From Actinomadura sp. J1-007 (GTDB taxonomy: Bacteria > Actinomycetota > Actinomycetes > Streptosporangiales > Streptosporangiaceae), in contig NZ_WING01000001.1 in the NCBI RefSeq assembly GCF_009793335.1, positions 2,418,001 to 2,482,000 on the forward strand: a DNA stretch of 64,000 nucleotides, read 5' to 3'. The translations under genes were made by a program, and so were the position numbers. Below are positions 1-9,300 of the stretch, piece after piece. The notes below the pieces were generated by a model. The model saw only the letters and a list, made by a program, of their open reading frames with translations, searched no databases and had not been told where the DNA came from. Position 1 is the first letter of the stretch; every line of letters begins with the position of its first letter.

Positions 1-205
1 ACGGCTCGAACGGCGCCTCATCGAGCTTCTGGAGCACCCAGCCGCCGTGCGCGAGGCCCGCGTCGGCGAGGTCCTGCCCGGCGTAGTGCAGCATCGTGGG
101 GTAGAGCTCGGCGAAGGTCGCGTCGGCGGGCAGCGCGATGTCGACCCGGCGCTTCGGCCCGACGACCGTGATCCGGCAGAGATCGGCTCCAGGGGGCGCG
201 CTCAC
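1..205 (-). CDS. eccD: EccD, type VII secretion membrane protein, N-terminus only
   Basis: The first 68 residues of EccD, the multi-spanning core of the ESX membrane complex; the rest lies beyond the window edge. The visible part is the ubiquitin-like (YukD-type) cytosolic domain that precedes the transmembrane bundle: a CRITVVGPKRRVDIALP strand pattern followed by helical FAELYPTMLHYAG and the HGGWVLQKL turn typical of actinobacterial EccD. The GTG start at 205-203 has GAGGAAG a few bases upstream. EccC, MycP, WXG100 and EccA-like genes in the same window agree with the call. Membrane segments and C-terminus are not seen, so an EccD-like paralogue cannot be excluded. Confidence 0.8.
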   Translation of the reverse strand, partial: MSAPPGADLCRITVVGPKRRVDIALPADATFAELYPTMLHYAGQDLADAGLAHGGWVLQKLDEAPFEP

Positions 206-319
206 GACTTCCTCGCAAGTAGGTCGGTGGGGGAACGGGACCGCGGAGCATGCTCCCATGCCCCGTGCCCCCGTTCGCCCTCTGCTGGTCAAGACCATAG
301 ATGATGCAAAATCCCGCAA

Positions 320-350
320 ACCCTACGCAACGTTCACCCGTAGTAGTCAA
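320..350 (-). promoter_or_regulatory. Possible sigma-70-type promoter upstream of eccD
   Basis: The 374-bp gap between eccD and the next gene (206-579) has one A/T-richer patch. Read on the minus strand it shows TTGACT (350-345) and TAGGGT (325-320) with a 19-nt spacer, pointing at eccD. The spacer is slightly long and there is no other support. I see no gene in this gap. Confidence 0.35.
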
Positions 351-579
351 CCGATAGGGCACTGTGCCACACCGGCACCCCCATCACCACCCGAACGGCT
401 TGAACCACCCGAAAACGTCACGTCCTGCCCGAAGGCCCGCACGCGCACCGTCACACGGTGTGCCGCGGACAGCGGGGGGCGCTCCGCGCGGTTCCGGTAC
501 GGGACGTTCACGCGTCGCGCCGCTCTCCGACGGCGGGACGACACGGCCCGTTCCCCTCACCGGGGACGGGTGGGATACC

Positions 580-2847
580 TCACACGGCGGCCGGTACGGC
601 TCCGAGCAGCCGGTCCAGGTCGAGGTCGAGCGCGGCGAGTCCCTCCGCGCCGCCCACGTAGAGGACCGGTCCCGGGCCGAGCACGAGCGCGCCGACCGTT
701 CCGCCGGGGCGCAGCGCGGCGTCGCCGCCGGTCTCCAGGTCCCAGAAGTGCAGCTCGCCGTCCGCCCAGCCCGCGGCGACCAGCGGCCTCCCGGCGACGA
801 CGGCGGCGGCCACGGCGGTGACCGGGCAGTCGCGGCGCGCGGCGGCCTCCGGCATCGGCGGCTCGCCGGGGATCCACAGCCGTACGGTGCCGTCCGAGCC
901 GCCGCTCACCACCAGCCGCCCGCCCGGCAGGCTCACGCAGGCGACCGCGGTGACCGGCCCGGTGTGCAGGTCGCAGGACGGCGGCGGACCGGCGGGCGCG
1001 TCGAACGTCCACGCCGTCACCGCGCCGGTGCGGTCGCCGAGCGCCACGGTCGCGACCCGTTCGTCCGCGCCGAGCGCGGTCGGCACGGCGGGACCGGACG
1101 AGGTGAGCGTCGCGAGCACCGCCTTGGCGTCGAGGTCACCGCCGCCCGCGGGCGCGGCGTTGAGCAGCCCGCCGAGATGCTCCGCCCTGCTGCGCGCACC
1201 GGAGGGCCGCGTGACGCCGAGGCCGCCGTGGTCGTCGAGATGCAGGACGGCCCCGTCCGGGAACGGCACGAGATCTCGAATCCGCGCCGTCTCCCCCGGA
1301 ACCCGCCCGGCGGGCCGTCCGCTCTCCAGATCGAAGGCATGGAACGCGCCGTTCGCCCCAGCGGCCATCAGCTCAGGACCCGGCCCGCCGCGTTCGCTCT
1401 CCGCGCCAGGCGCGCCGCGTTCGCCGTCGTGGTCGGCCGCGGTTCGGGCCAGTGCTTCGACGGGGCCGCTCCAGTGGTCCGCGGACGGGTCGGCCGGGCG
1501 GGCGGAGATCCAGCGCGGGCCCCACTGCGCGCCGGCGGCGTGCTGGGCGAACGCGTTCGCGAGATCCCGGTCGCCGTTGCGGAGGGCGGCGAGCCGCAGC
1601 GCCGACGCGCGCGCCGCGCCGCCGGGCATCCTGACCAGCGCGGGCCCGGCCGAACGCCACGCGTTCCGCAGCGGCCACGGGCCGTCCGCCTGGACGGCGT
1701 CGATCGCGGCCGTCACCGCGACCGGGTCGGCGTGCGCCAGGCAGCCGGGGTCGGAGACGATCCGGCCCGCGGTGCCCGTCGCCGCCGCATGCCGCAGCAC
1801 CGCGCGCGCACGCGCCGCGTCCGTCCGGGACCAGTCGGGACGTCCCGCCGCGTCCTTGGGCAGCGCCTCGTACAGCGAACGGCCGATGGCGTTGTCGATC
1901 TGCGCGGCGACCTGCGGCGTCCGCCCGCGCAGGACCGCCTCGCGCAACGGGCGGCAGCCGAGCGCGAACCGGTCGCCGACGCGTACCGCGAGCGGCAGCG
2001 CCGCCTCCACCGACGCGCGGGCGTGCGCGACGTCACCGGTCAGCGCGGTGGTCCAGGCGTGCCAGTCGTTCCAGGAGACGGGCTCGTACGCGGCGGCGAG
2101 CGCTTCCAGGGCGGCGCGCGCCACTGGAGGCGCTCCGCGCAGCCACCGGCCGACGGCGTCGTGCGCGGGAACGTCCGGGTCCGCGCCCGGAGGCGGGGCC
2201 GTCAGAGCCAGCTCGGCCAGTCCGGCGTTGGGGTAGAGGGAGTCGGCCGCGGCGACGACGGCCGGGTCGCCGATGCCGCGGGCCGCCGCGAGGTGGGCGA
2301 CCCACGCGCCGAACGCGGCCCGGTCGGTCGGCTCCGGAACGTCCAGGTCGATGATCTCCGCCGGCGCGCCGTCCGCGGTGAGGAGGGCGACCGCCTCCGG
2401 GCGCCCCTCCACGAGCAGGCGGACGTGCGGCAGCGCGAGCAGCGGCGCGAGCAGGCCCGCGACGATCCCGGCGGCCCCGGCGCCGTCGCAGCGGGCCCCG
2501 GACTCGTCCAGCTCGGCGACCACCAGGGTCGTACGGCGCGGATCGGCCTCCAGGTGCGCGAGCACGGTGGCCGGGGCGGCGCCCGGCAGGGCGAGCTGCT
2601 CGGCCAGTGCCCACGCGGCGGAGTGCAGTGTCATGCCGCGCACGCTGAAGACCGCGGTCGCCGCGCGGGACGTCTCCAGGTCGGCGTCCACCGCCGACGC
2701 CAGCAGCCTGCTCTTCCCGGCGGCGGGCGCGCCGGTGATCGCGCAGAGCCGCGGGCGCAGCACGTCCCCCAGCCACGCGGCGACCGCCGCCGCGGCGGGC
2801 TCGCGGCCCGCGCCCACCGGCGGCCGGCTCGTTCCAGGCATCGGCAC
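580..2847 (-). CDS. P-loop NTPase with C-terminal WD40-type repeats, T7SS-linked
   Basis: A 755-residue protein with two parts. The N-terminal part holds a Walker A motif, GAPAAGKS (residues ~38-45), followed by VLAHLEADP and TLVVAELDES, a plausible Walker B region. The C-terminal third is a beta-propeller with recognisable WD40 repeats (LVVSGGSDGTVRLW; LVAAGWADGELHFWDLETGG). No signal peptide or membrane segment is seen, so it is probably a cytosolic scaffold or signalling ATPase, similar in plan to STAND NTPases. It lies between eccD and the immunity/toxin genes on the same strand, so a role in the secretion island is likely but unproven. The start could be GTG 2847 or ATG 2841; an AAGG lies just upstream. 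The exact function is unknown. Confidence 0.75.
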   Translation of the reverse strand: MPMPGTSRPPVGAGREPAAAAVAAWLGDVLRPRLCAITGAPAAGKSRLLASAVDADLETSRAATAVFSVRGMTLHSAAWALAEQLALPGAAPATVLAHLEADPRRTTLVVAELDESGARCDGAGAAGIVAGLLAPLLALPHVRLLVEGRPEAVALLTADGAPAEIIDLDVPEPTDRAAFGAWVAHLAAARGIGDPAVVAAADSLYPNAGLAELALTAPPPGADPDVPAHDAVGRWLRGAPPVARAALEALAAAYEPVSWNDWHAWTTALTGDVAHARASVEAALPLAVRVGDRFALGCRPLREAVLRGRTPQVAAQIDNAIGRSLYEALPKDAAGRPDWSRTDAARARAVLRHAAATGTAGRIVSDPGCLAHADPVAVTAAIDAVQADGPWPLRNAWRSAGPALVRMPGGAARASALRLAALRNGDRDLANAFAQHAAGAQWGPRWISARPADPSADHWSGPVEALARTAADHDGERGAPGAESERGGPGPELMAAGANGAFHAFDLESGRPAGRVPGETARIRDLVPFPDGAVLHLDDHGGLGVTRPSGARSRAEHLGGLLNAAPAGGGDLDAKAVLATLTSSGPAVPTALGADERVATVALGDRTGAVTAWTFDAPAGPPPSCDLHTGPVTAVACVSLPGGRLVVSGGSDGTVRLWIPGEPPMPEAAARRDCPVTAVAAAVVAGRPLVAAGWADGELHFWDLETGGDAALRPGGTVGALVLGPGPVLYVGGAEGLAALDLDLDRLLGAVPAAV

Positions 2848-2999
2848 GGCCTTCGCTTCCCTTCTCCGGTCAACCCTGATCGTCCCCGGCCGGCCACGCT
2901 CGGCCCACCGGTCCCCCGGTCCCCGCTCCCCCGGTCAAATCCCGCCCGCCTCGGGTCGGCTCCGCCCGGCCGCTGTCCGGCCGTTCGGCTGCGGGCCGG

Positions 3000-3860
3000 T
3001 CAGTCCTGTTCGGCGGCGTAGCGCATCAGGTCCAGGAGGCCCGCCTCGCGTTCGGCGGCGGTGTCGCCGTAGTCGAAGCTGTGGCTGAACTCGGCGCGGG
3101 TGAACTTGGTGAGCCACATCGCGCAGTAGTTGCCGGGCAGGAAGCAGGGCTCCAGCTCCGTGTAGACGCGGGTGACCTGCTCGGGCCGTACGCCCTGGCG
3201 TTCGAGCCTCGACCACAGGACGCGCTCGGGGTGTGCGAGGCCGACGGCCGCCTGCTCCGTCTCGATGCGCTTGCCGCCTCTGGAGTCGCCCACCTCGAAC
3301 GCCGCCGAGAACGGGAAGCTCATCGCGTGCCGGATCTGCTCCAGGACGCGCGGCCACCACGCCTCGTCGTCCTGGAGGGCCGCCTCGTCCACCTCAAGCA
3401 GCCGCTTGCGCAGGCCGCGGAAGACGGCCGCCGGGTCCTGGTCGCCGGGCGCGGCGAGGACGGGCAGGTGGCGGTCGAGCGCCAGCAGGGCGCGCAGGAA
3501 CGCGGGGACGCTCGCGTTGACGTGCATCGACGGCGCGTCCGCGACCACGAACAGCGCCCTGACCTGGCCGTCCGGCTCGACGCACAGCTCCGCGCCGCGG
3601 TCGGTGCCGAGCCGGAGCCAGCCGGCCGCCGACGCGGCGGCCTCGGGGAACCCGGCCGAGGAGGCGTACTCGCCGAGCGGCAGCGGCTCGCCCGACGTCG
3701 CGGTGAAGTAGGGCCCGACCTGGATGGGCAGCCCCGCCTCGGCCAGCGGGCCCGCCGCGCCGGCGGGCACCTGGAGGCCGTCCAGCTCGGCCGCCGCGAA
3801 GCGCCGCAGCCCGCGCGGCCCGAACTGCGCCGTCAGCTCGCCGGTGATGTCGGTCGTCAT
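3000..3860 (-). CDS. SUKH-4 immunity domain fused to XOO_2897-like deaminase domain
   Basis: A 286-residue two-domain protein. Residues 1 to about 185 look like a SUKH-4 immunity domain (GLPIQVGPYFTA; AGWLRLGTDRGAELCV; FVVADAPSMHVNASVPAFLRALLAL). The last ~95 residues align by eye with the deaminase toxin at 4614-5246: AHPER matches THSER, VYTELEPCFLPGNYC matches VYTERAPCSPNKGNC, and FSHSFDYG matches VSHSWNYDG. Thus the presumed zinc-binding His and two Cys and the catalytic Glu all appear present. ATG start with GGGGAA 6 nt upstream. It may be a second immunity protein that recognises the toxin, or an active deaminase tethered to its own inhibitor. Family names are from memory of published deaminase surveys. 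Confidence 0.75.
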   Translation of the reverse strand: MTTDITGELTAQFGPRGLRRFAAAELDGLQVPAGAAGPLAEAGLPIQVGPYFTATSGEPLPLGEYASSAGFPEAAASAAGWLRLGTDRGAELCVEPDGQVRALFVVADAPSMHVNASVPAFLRALLALDRHLPVLAAPGDQDPAAVFRGLRKRLLEVDEAALQDDEAWWPRVLEQIRHAMSFPFSAAFEVGDSRGGKRIETEQAAVGLAHPERVLWSRLERQGVRPEQVTRVYTELEPCFLPGNYCAMWLTKFTRAEFSHSFDYGDTAAEREAGLLDLMRYAAEQD

Positions 3861-3954
3861 CGGTGGTTCCCCAAGCGGTTCGTCGGTCGTGGACGTGGTC
3901 CCGGCGCGGGCGGCGCGGTGGCGCGTGGCGCGGCGGCGCGGTCGCGCGCCCGGG

Positions 3955-4578
3955 TCAGCCGAACGTGCCGCTCGCGATGTCGTCGAGGACGTTCGGCCAG
4001 ACCTTCATGATCTCGCCTTCGGGGACCTCGAACGCCGCCGGATCGTGCTCGCGCCACGCGCGCTCGGTGAGCCGGGCCGCCTCCTGGAACGGGTCGGAGC
4101 CGGTGCCCTCGTAGTCGGCCTCGTGCTCGTCGAAGTGCTCCTCGGTGTAGAGCTCCCGGTCGCGTTCGAGGACGTAGGCGAAGTAGACCAGCGATTCGAG
4201 GTCGGAGTTCATCAGGTACGGGTCGGGCTCGGCCTCGGAGATCGCGTAGACCCGCCCGGTGGCGCCGTCGAGCGCGATCGTCACGAACACCGAGCCGTAC
4301 GCGTCGCCGAGCAGGTAGGCGTCCGCGAGGGAGGGCGGGACGGTCCAGCCGTGCTCGGTGACGAACGGGGACTCGCGCAGCGGCAGCGGCCCGTCCGGGA
4401 CGTGCTTGTCGAAGACGATGAACTCGGCGGTGGTGCTCGTCGGCACGCCCACCTCGGTCAGGAACGCGCGCGCGGCCTCGTCGGTGATCCCGGCGGGAAC
4501 GGCGCCGGGAGCGACGCGCGCGACCGCGTCCTCGCCGAACACCTCGACGAGGGCGTCGTGCGTCAGCCTGTCAGGCAC
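3955..4578 (-). CDS. SUKH-4 family immunity protein
   Basis: A 207-residue acidic cytosolic protein directly downstream of the deaminase toxin (35-nt gap), the usual place for a cognate immunity gene. The fold signature is SUKH-like: PAGITDEAARAFLTEVGVP, then WTVPPSLADAYLLGD, FVTIALDGATGRVYAI, and a late helix YLMNSDLESLVYFAYVLERDR. SUKH proteins neutralise many polymorphic toxins by binding them directly. GTG start at 4578 with AAAGG 7 nt upstream. It presumably protects the producer and kin from the 4614-5246 deaminase; the next gene repeats the SUKH-4 domain. No membrane segments. The pairing is inferred from position, not shown. Confidence 0.8.
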   Translation of the reverse strand: MPDRLTHDALVEVFGEDAVARVAPGAVPAGITDEAARAFLTEVGVPTSTTAEFIVFDKHVPDGPLPLRESPFVTEHGWTVPPSLADAYLLGDAYGSVFVTIALDGATGRVYAISEAEPDPYLMNSDLESLVYFAYVLERDRELYTEEHFDEHEADYEGTGSDPFQEAARLTERAWREHDPAAFEVPEGEIMKVWPNVLDDIASGTFG

Positions 4579-4613
4579 GGGTCAACCTTTCGTCCGGTAC
4601 GGAACGCGAACGC

Positions 4614-5246
4614 CTAACGCCCCAGCAGACCTCTCGCGTAGGTCCGTATCTTGCCGCTCACCTGGGCGTTGGTGCCGTCGGTGCCATCGTAGTTCCAGCT
4701 GTGCGACACCTTGAAGTTCGGATCGTTCTTCGCGAAGTGCGCGTAGAGCCACTCGTCGCAGTTCCCCTTGTTCGGACTGCACGGCGCCCGTTCGGTGTAG
4801 ACCTCGGTGACCTTGCGGATGTTGCCCTTCTGCATCTCGTCCAACAGCAGCGAGCCGGCCGAGCGCTCCGAGTGGGTGCCCTGGCTGCGGCCGACGAGGA
4901 TGCCCTCGTTGCCGTCCTTGTCGATGTACCGGTACGCCGCGTAGTTCTTCGCGCTCGTGTCCTGGTTGCGGTGCCGCGCCTGCTGCGTGGCGCGCGACAG
5001 GTCCGAGCTGCCCGGCGGCACCTTGTTGGACTTGACGTGCGGGCGGCGGCCCTTGGCGCCGTCCTTGAACGTGTACTTCTTCGCCCGGTCGCGTACGCGC
5101 TGGTTCGGTTCGAGGTAGTCGACGCGCTTGCCGTTCTTGGACAGCCTGAACATGTCCTGCGCGGCCTTGCCGAAGACGCCGCGCGCTCCCCTCGCGGCCG
5201 CGCCGCGCTGGGACGGGGTGCCGCTCCTGCGATGCCTGGCTCCCAC
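4614..5246 (-). CDS. XOO_2897-type nucleic acid/nucleotide deaminase toxin
   Basis: A 210-residue basic protein. The C-terminal ~100 residues carry a deaminase-fold active site: THSER (zinc His plus catalytic Glu), then VYTERAPC and GNCDEWL (two zinc Cys), and VSHSWNYDG near the end, matching XOO_2897-like bacterial deaminase toxins. The first ~90 residues are Arg/Lys rich (RVRDRAKKYTFKDG) with no signal peptide. GTG start at 5246 lies 2 nt after the WXG100 stop, so the two are probably translationally coupled. WXG100 and toxin are encoded separately, not fused as in typical LXG/WXG toxins; the WXG100 protein may act as its secretion partner. Whether the substrate is DNA, RNA or nucleotide cannot be read from sequence. 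Confidence 0.75.
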   Translation of the reverse strand: MGARHRRSGTPSQRGAAARGARGVFGKAAQDMFRLSKNGKRVDYLEPNQRVRDRAKKYTFKDGAKGRRPHVKSNKVPPGSSDLSRATQQARHRNQDTSAKNYAAYRYIDKDGNEGILVGRSQGTHSERSAGSLLLDEMQKGNIRKVTEVYTERAPCSPNKGNCDEWLYAHFAKNDPNFKVSHSWNYDGTDGTNAQVSGKIRTYARGLLGR

Positions 5247-5248
5247 GG

Positions 5249-5581
5249 TCAGACGTTGAGGGCGGCCGAGACGGACGTGATCTCCCCGACCATCTTCTCC
5301 TCGGCCTTCTCGTAGTTGTCCGCCATCGCCTTCAGCTTCTCGGAGTAGGCCGCCATGTCCTCGGCCGCGCCGGTGAACGACTCGTCCGCCTGTTCCTGGA
5401 TGGCGTTGTACGACTCGCCGATGAGCATCCCGATGTCGTCGCCGCCCCAGGGCTGGCCCATGCCCTCGACCTTCGCGACGAGGTCCTTCCACTCCGACGA
5501 CAGGCGCTCGCCGGCGGCCTTCAGCCCGCTGGACGCGCTGCGGAGGGTGTCGGGCCGGATGGTGTAGCCGTCCGCGGTCAT
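5249..5581 (-). CDS. WXG100 family type VII secretion protein
   Basis: A 110-residue two-helix ESAT-6-like protein. The hairpin turn is marked by GQPWGGDDIGMLIGESYN, a WxG-type motif followed by the acidic/aromatic pattern common in actinobacterial WXG100 proteins. Both arms are amphipathic (LKAAGERLSSEWKDLVAKV; SEKLKAMADNYEKAEEKM). No signal peptide, as expected for T7SS substrates. Its ATG overlaps the stop of the upstream YbaB-like gene by 4 nt and the deaminase follows after 2 nt. It likely forms the carrier or partner for toxin export through the EccC/EccD machine. Confidence 0.85.
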   Translation of the reverse strand: MTADGYTIRPDTLRSASSGLKAAGERLSSEWKDLVAKVEGMGQPWGGDDIGMLIGESYNAIQEQADESFTGAAEDMAAYSEKLKAMADNYEKAEEKMVGEITSVSAALNV

Positions 5582-6003
5582 CGGGAGCCTCCGATCTTGG
5601 AGATGGCATCGCTCACGGCCTGGCTGATCGCCGCCATCTGCCGCATGCCCTCGTTCTGGACCTGCTCGACCTGCTGGGAGAGGGCCGCGACGTCGACGGC
5701 CTCGGCGGCGCCCGCGTCGGCGGACTTGGCGCGCAGGTCGGCGAGCGCGGCGTTGGCGGCGGCCACGAGGTGCTCGCCGAGCTCCTCGGAGGCCATCCGC
5801 ATGGCGCGGGGGTTGAGCTGGACCGCCTTCAGCCGTCCGCCGGGCTCGGCGGTGACCTTGACGTAGCCGTCCGCCGCCTCGCCGACGCCCTCGACGTCGG
5901 GGAGGTCCTCGGGGTCCGGGGCTGCGCCGGACCGCATCGAGGCCAGGGTCCGGCGCGCCTCGGTCAGCATGTGGTCGAGGTCGGGTCCCGAGAAGTCGGC
6001 CAA
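5578..6003 (-). CDS. YbaB/EbfC family protein
   Basis: A 141-residue protein of the YbaB/EbfC (nucleoid-associated-like) family: an N-terminal helix (LDHMLTEARRTLASMR), a central sheet GYVKVTAEPGGRLKAVQLNPRAMR, and a C-terminal helix (EELGEHLVAAANAAL). TTG at 6003 is chosen as start because GGAGGAG lies 9 nt upstream (6013-6019); the frame stays open to an ATG at 6066 with no good ribosome site. It is first in the WXG100/toxin/immunity operon. Family members near ESX loci are common in actinomycetes; the role there (chaperone, DNA binding or substrate) is not established. Confidence 0.75.
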   Translation of the reverse strand: MADFSGPDLDHMLTEARRTLASMRSGAAPDPEDLPDVEGVGEAADGYVKVTAEPGGRLKAVQLNPRAMRMASEELGEHLVAAANAALADLRAKSADAGAAEAVDVAALSQQVEQVQNEGMRQMAAISQAVSDAISKIGGSR

Positions 6004-6376
6004 GGCGGATCGCTCCTCCGCGAAGACAACGGGCTTGAACGGTCTTGACGGATCATAACGACGCAAAGCGGCTCCGGAGCGCGACGGCGCGCGATCCCGC
6101 GTCCCGGAAGGCGCGCCCGGCGGGGAACGCGTAGGGTGTCGCGACCGTCGGAACGTCCGGAGATCACCCAGAGCACACTCTTATGCAGCGGGAGTGAGGG
6201 ACCCCTACCATTTGATCCGTTTGGCGAAGGTCGGATCAGCGGGTGATCCTGGTGCACGGGGGGATCGTCGGCTGGCGGCGACGGCCGGGGCCTGCGCGAC
6301 AGGACCGGTCTGAGCTGCGGGAACGGTCAACGGGGCCGCAGCGGGCCGGCAGGTCCGCGGTTGGAGGAGAAGGAAC
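6004..6376. promoter_or_regulatory. Divergent promoter region between toxin operon and eccC
   Basis: A 373-bp gap between two divergent transcription units. It must hold promoters for both the YbaB/WXG100/toxin operon (minus) and eccC (plus). eccC has a clear GGAGGAG at 6363-6369. I see no convincing -35/-10 pair, no repeat and no coding sequence here. Confidence 0.5.
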
Positions 6377-9300
6377 GTGAGCACGGTCGTCGTCCGCCGC
6401 CGTGAGCGACGGAAACCCCCTGCCATGCCACGGGGCGAGGTTCTGCTCGAATCGCCGCCGGAGCTGCCCGAGGTCATCCCGGCGGGCTTCCAGGCGGTGA
6501 TGACCTACCTGCCCATGCTCGCGGGCTCGGGCGCGATGGTCTTCATGATGGTGGGCCGCGGGGGCGGCACCCTCCAGTACGTCGCGGGCGGCATGTTCGC
6601 CGTCTCCATGTTCGGCATGATGCTCGGCCAGGTCGGCCGGGGCGGCGGCGAGCGCAAGGTCAAGCTCAACAACGAGCGCCGCGACTACCTGCGCTACCTC
6701 GGGCAGGTCAGGCGCAAGGTCCGCAGCGCCGCCAAGCAGCAGCGCGAGGCGCTGGAGTGGGGCAGCCCCGACCCGGGCTCGCTGTGGTCGCTGGTGATGA
6801 GCGCCCGGCTCTGGGAGCGGCGCCCCGCCGACGACGACTTCGGCCAGGTCCGGGTCGGGACGGGCGCGCAGAAGCTCGCCGTCCAGCTCGTCGCGCCCGA
6901 GACCAAGCCCGTCGAGGACCTCGAACCGATGTCCGCGGGCGCGCTGCGCCGGTTCATGCGCACCCACGCCAACGTGCCCAACCTGCCGATCTCGGTGTCG
7001 ATGCGGTCGTTCGCGCGGATCGTCCCGCAGGGCGACCCCGAGGCCGTGTACGGCATGGTCCGCGCGATGATCGCGCAGATCGCGGCGTTCCACTCCCCCG
7101 ACGACGTGCAGATCTCGGTGTGCGCGGCGCGGCAGCGGCTGCCCTGGTGGCAGTGGATCAAGTGGCTGCCGCACAACCTGCACCCGACCGAGCACGACGC
7201 GGCGGGCCAGGTCCGGCTGATGAGCGAGAGCATGGCGACGCTGGAGGCGATGTTCGGGCAGGCGGTCAAGGACCGGCCCCGGTTCCAGCCCGGCATGTCC
7301 CGCGACGACCTGCCGTACCACATCATCATCATGGACGGCGGCCAGGCGTCCTACGACTCCCAGCTCGCCGCCGACGGCATCGAGGGCGTCTGCATCATCG
7401 ACCTCACCGGCTCGACCGCCCCGACGCACGAGTCGACCATGCTCCGGCTGAACGTCCAGAAGGACCGGATGGCGCGGCTCACCAAGGACCGCACCGGCAA
7501 GGACGTCGCGACCCGCATCGGCAAGCCCGACGGGATCACCCTCCAGCAGGCCGAGGCCCTCGCCCGGCAGCTCGCGCCGCTGCGCGCGAGCGGCATGCAG
7601 GGCCCGGAGGAGGACGCGCTGTCGTCCGCCACCACGATGACCTCGCTGATGGGCATCGACAACCCGTTCCACGTCGACCCGGCCGAGGTGTGGCGCCCGC
7701 GCGCGCCGCGCAACCGGCTGCGCGTCCCGATCGGCATCGACCCCGAGGGCCGTCCCGTCTCGCTCGACATCAAGGAGTCGGCGCAGGGCGGCATGGGGCC
7801 GCACGGCCTGTGCATCGGCGCGACCGGCTCCGGCAAGTCCGAGCTGCTGAGGACGCTCGTGCTCGGCCTCGCGATGACGCACTCGTCCGAGGTGCTCAAC
7901 TTCGTCCTGGTCGACTTCAAGGGCGGCGCGACGTTCCTCGGCATGGACAACCTGCACCACGTCTCCGCCGTCATCACCAACCTGGAGGACGAGCTCCCCC
8001 TGGTCGACCGCATGTACGCGGCGCTGGAGGGCGAGATGGTGCGGCGGCAGGAGTACCTGCGCGCGTCCGGCAACTACGCCTCGCTGCGCGACTACGAGAA
8101 GGCCCGCGAGCAGGGCGCCGACCTCAAGCCGATGCCGACGCTGTTCCTGGTGCTGGACGAGTTCTCCGAGCTGCTGTCGGCCAAGCCGGAGTTCGCCGAC
8201 CTGTTCGTGATGATCGGACGGCTCGGCCGGTCGCTCGGCGTGCACATCCTGCTGGCCTCGCAGCGCCTGGAGGAGGGCAAGCTGCGCGGCCTCGACACGC
8301 ACCTGTCGTACCGGATCGGCCTGCGCACGTTCTCCGCGCAGGAGTCGCGGGTCGTGCTCGGCTCCCCCGACGCGTACGAGCTGCCGTCCGCGCCCGGCCA
8401 CGGCTACATGAAGTTCGGCACCGAGTCGATGACCCGGTTCCGCGCCGCGTACGTGTCCGGGCCCGCGACCGAGGACCTCCAGCCCGCGCAGAAGAAGGGC
8501 AGGCAGCACGTCCGGCAGGTCGTGCCGTACATCCCCGACTACATCCGGCCGCAGGTCATCGAGGACCCGCAGGAGCAGCAGGCGCAGCCGGAGAACGAGA
8601 CGCAGGCGTCGCTGTTCGACGTGGTCGTCAAGCAGCTCGAAGGGCACGGCCCGCCCGCGCACGAGATCTGGCTGCCGCCGCTCGACGTCCCCCCGACGCT
8701 CGACGAGCTGCTGCCGACCCTCGCGGTCGTCCCGGGCCTCGGCCTCACCACGCAGAACGACGCGTGGCGCAACCGGCTGCACGCGATCACCGGGATCATC
8801 GACCGGCCGTTCCACCAGCGGCGCGACCCGATGTACGTGGACCTGGCCGGCGCGGCCGGCAACGTCGGCATCGCCGGCGCCCCGCAGAGCGGCAAGTCCA
8901 CGATGCTCCGGACGCTGATCGCGTCGCTCGCCGTCCTGCACACGCCGCAGCAGGTGCAGTTCTACTGCCTGGACTTCGGCGGCGGCACGCTCGCCGCGTT
9001 CGAGGACCTCCCGCACGTCGGCGGCATCGCGACCCGCCTCGACAACGACCGCGTGCGCCGCACGGTCGCGGAGGTCACCTCGCTGCTGGAGCAGCGGGAG
9101 CGGGAGTTCGCCGAGCGCGGCATCGACGGCATGGCCACCTACCGGCGGATGCGAGCCTCCGGCGAGATCCCCGGCGACGGCTACGGCGACGTGTTCCTCG
9201 TGATCGACGGCTGGATGACCGTCCGCCAGGACTACGAGAACATCGAGCCGGTCATCACCGACCTCACCGCCCGCGGCCTCGGCTACGGCATCCACGTGAT

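Noticed and set aside
364..3021. An 885-codon plus-strand frame over the WD40 gene
   Set aside because: Antisense artefact of high GC; Arg/Gly-rich with no motif, against clear Walker A and WD40 repeats on the minus strand.
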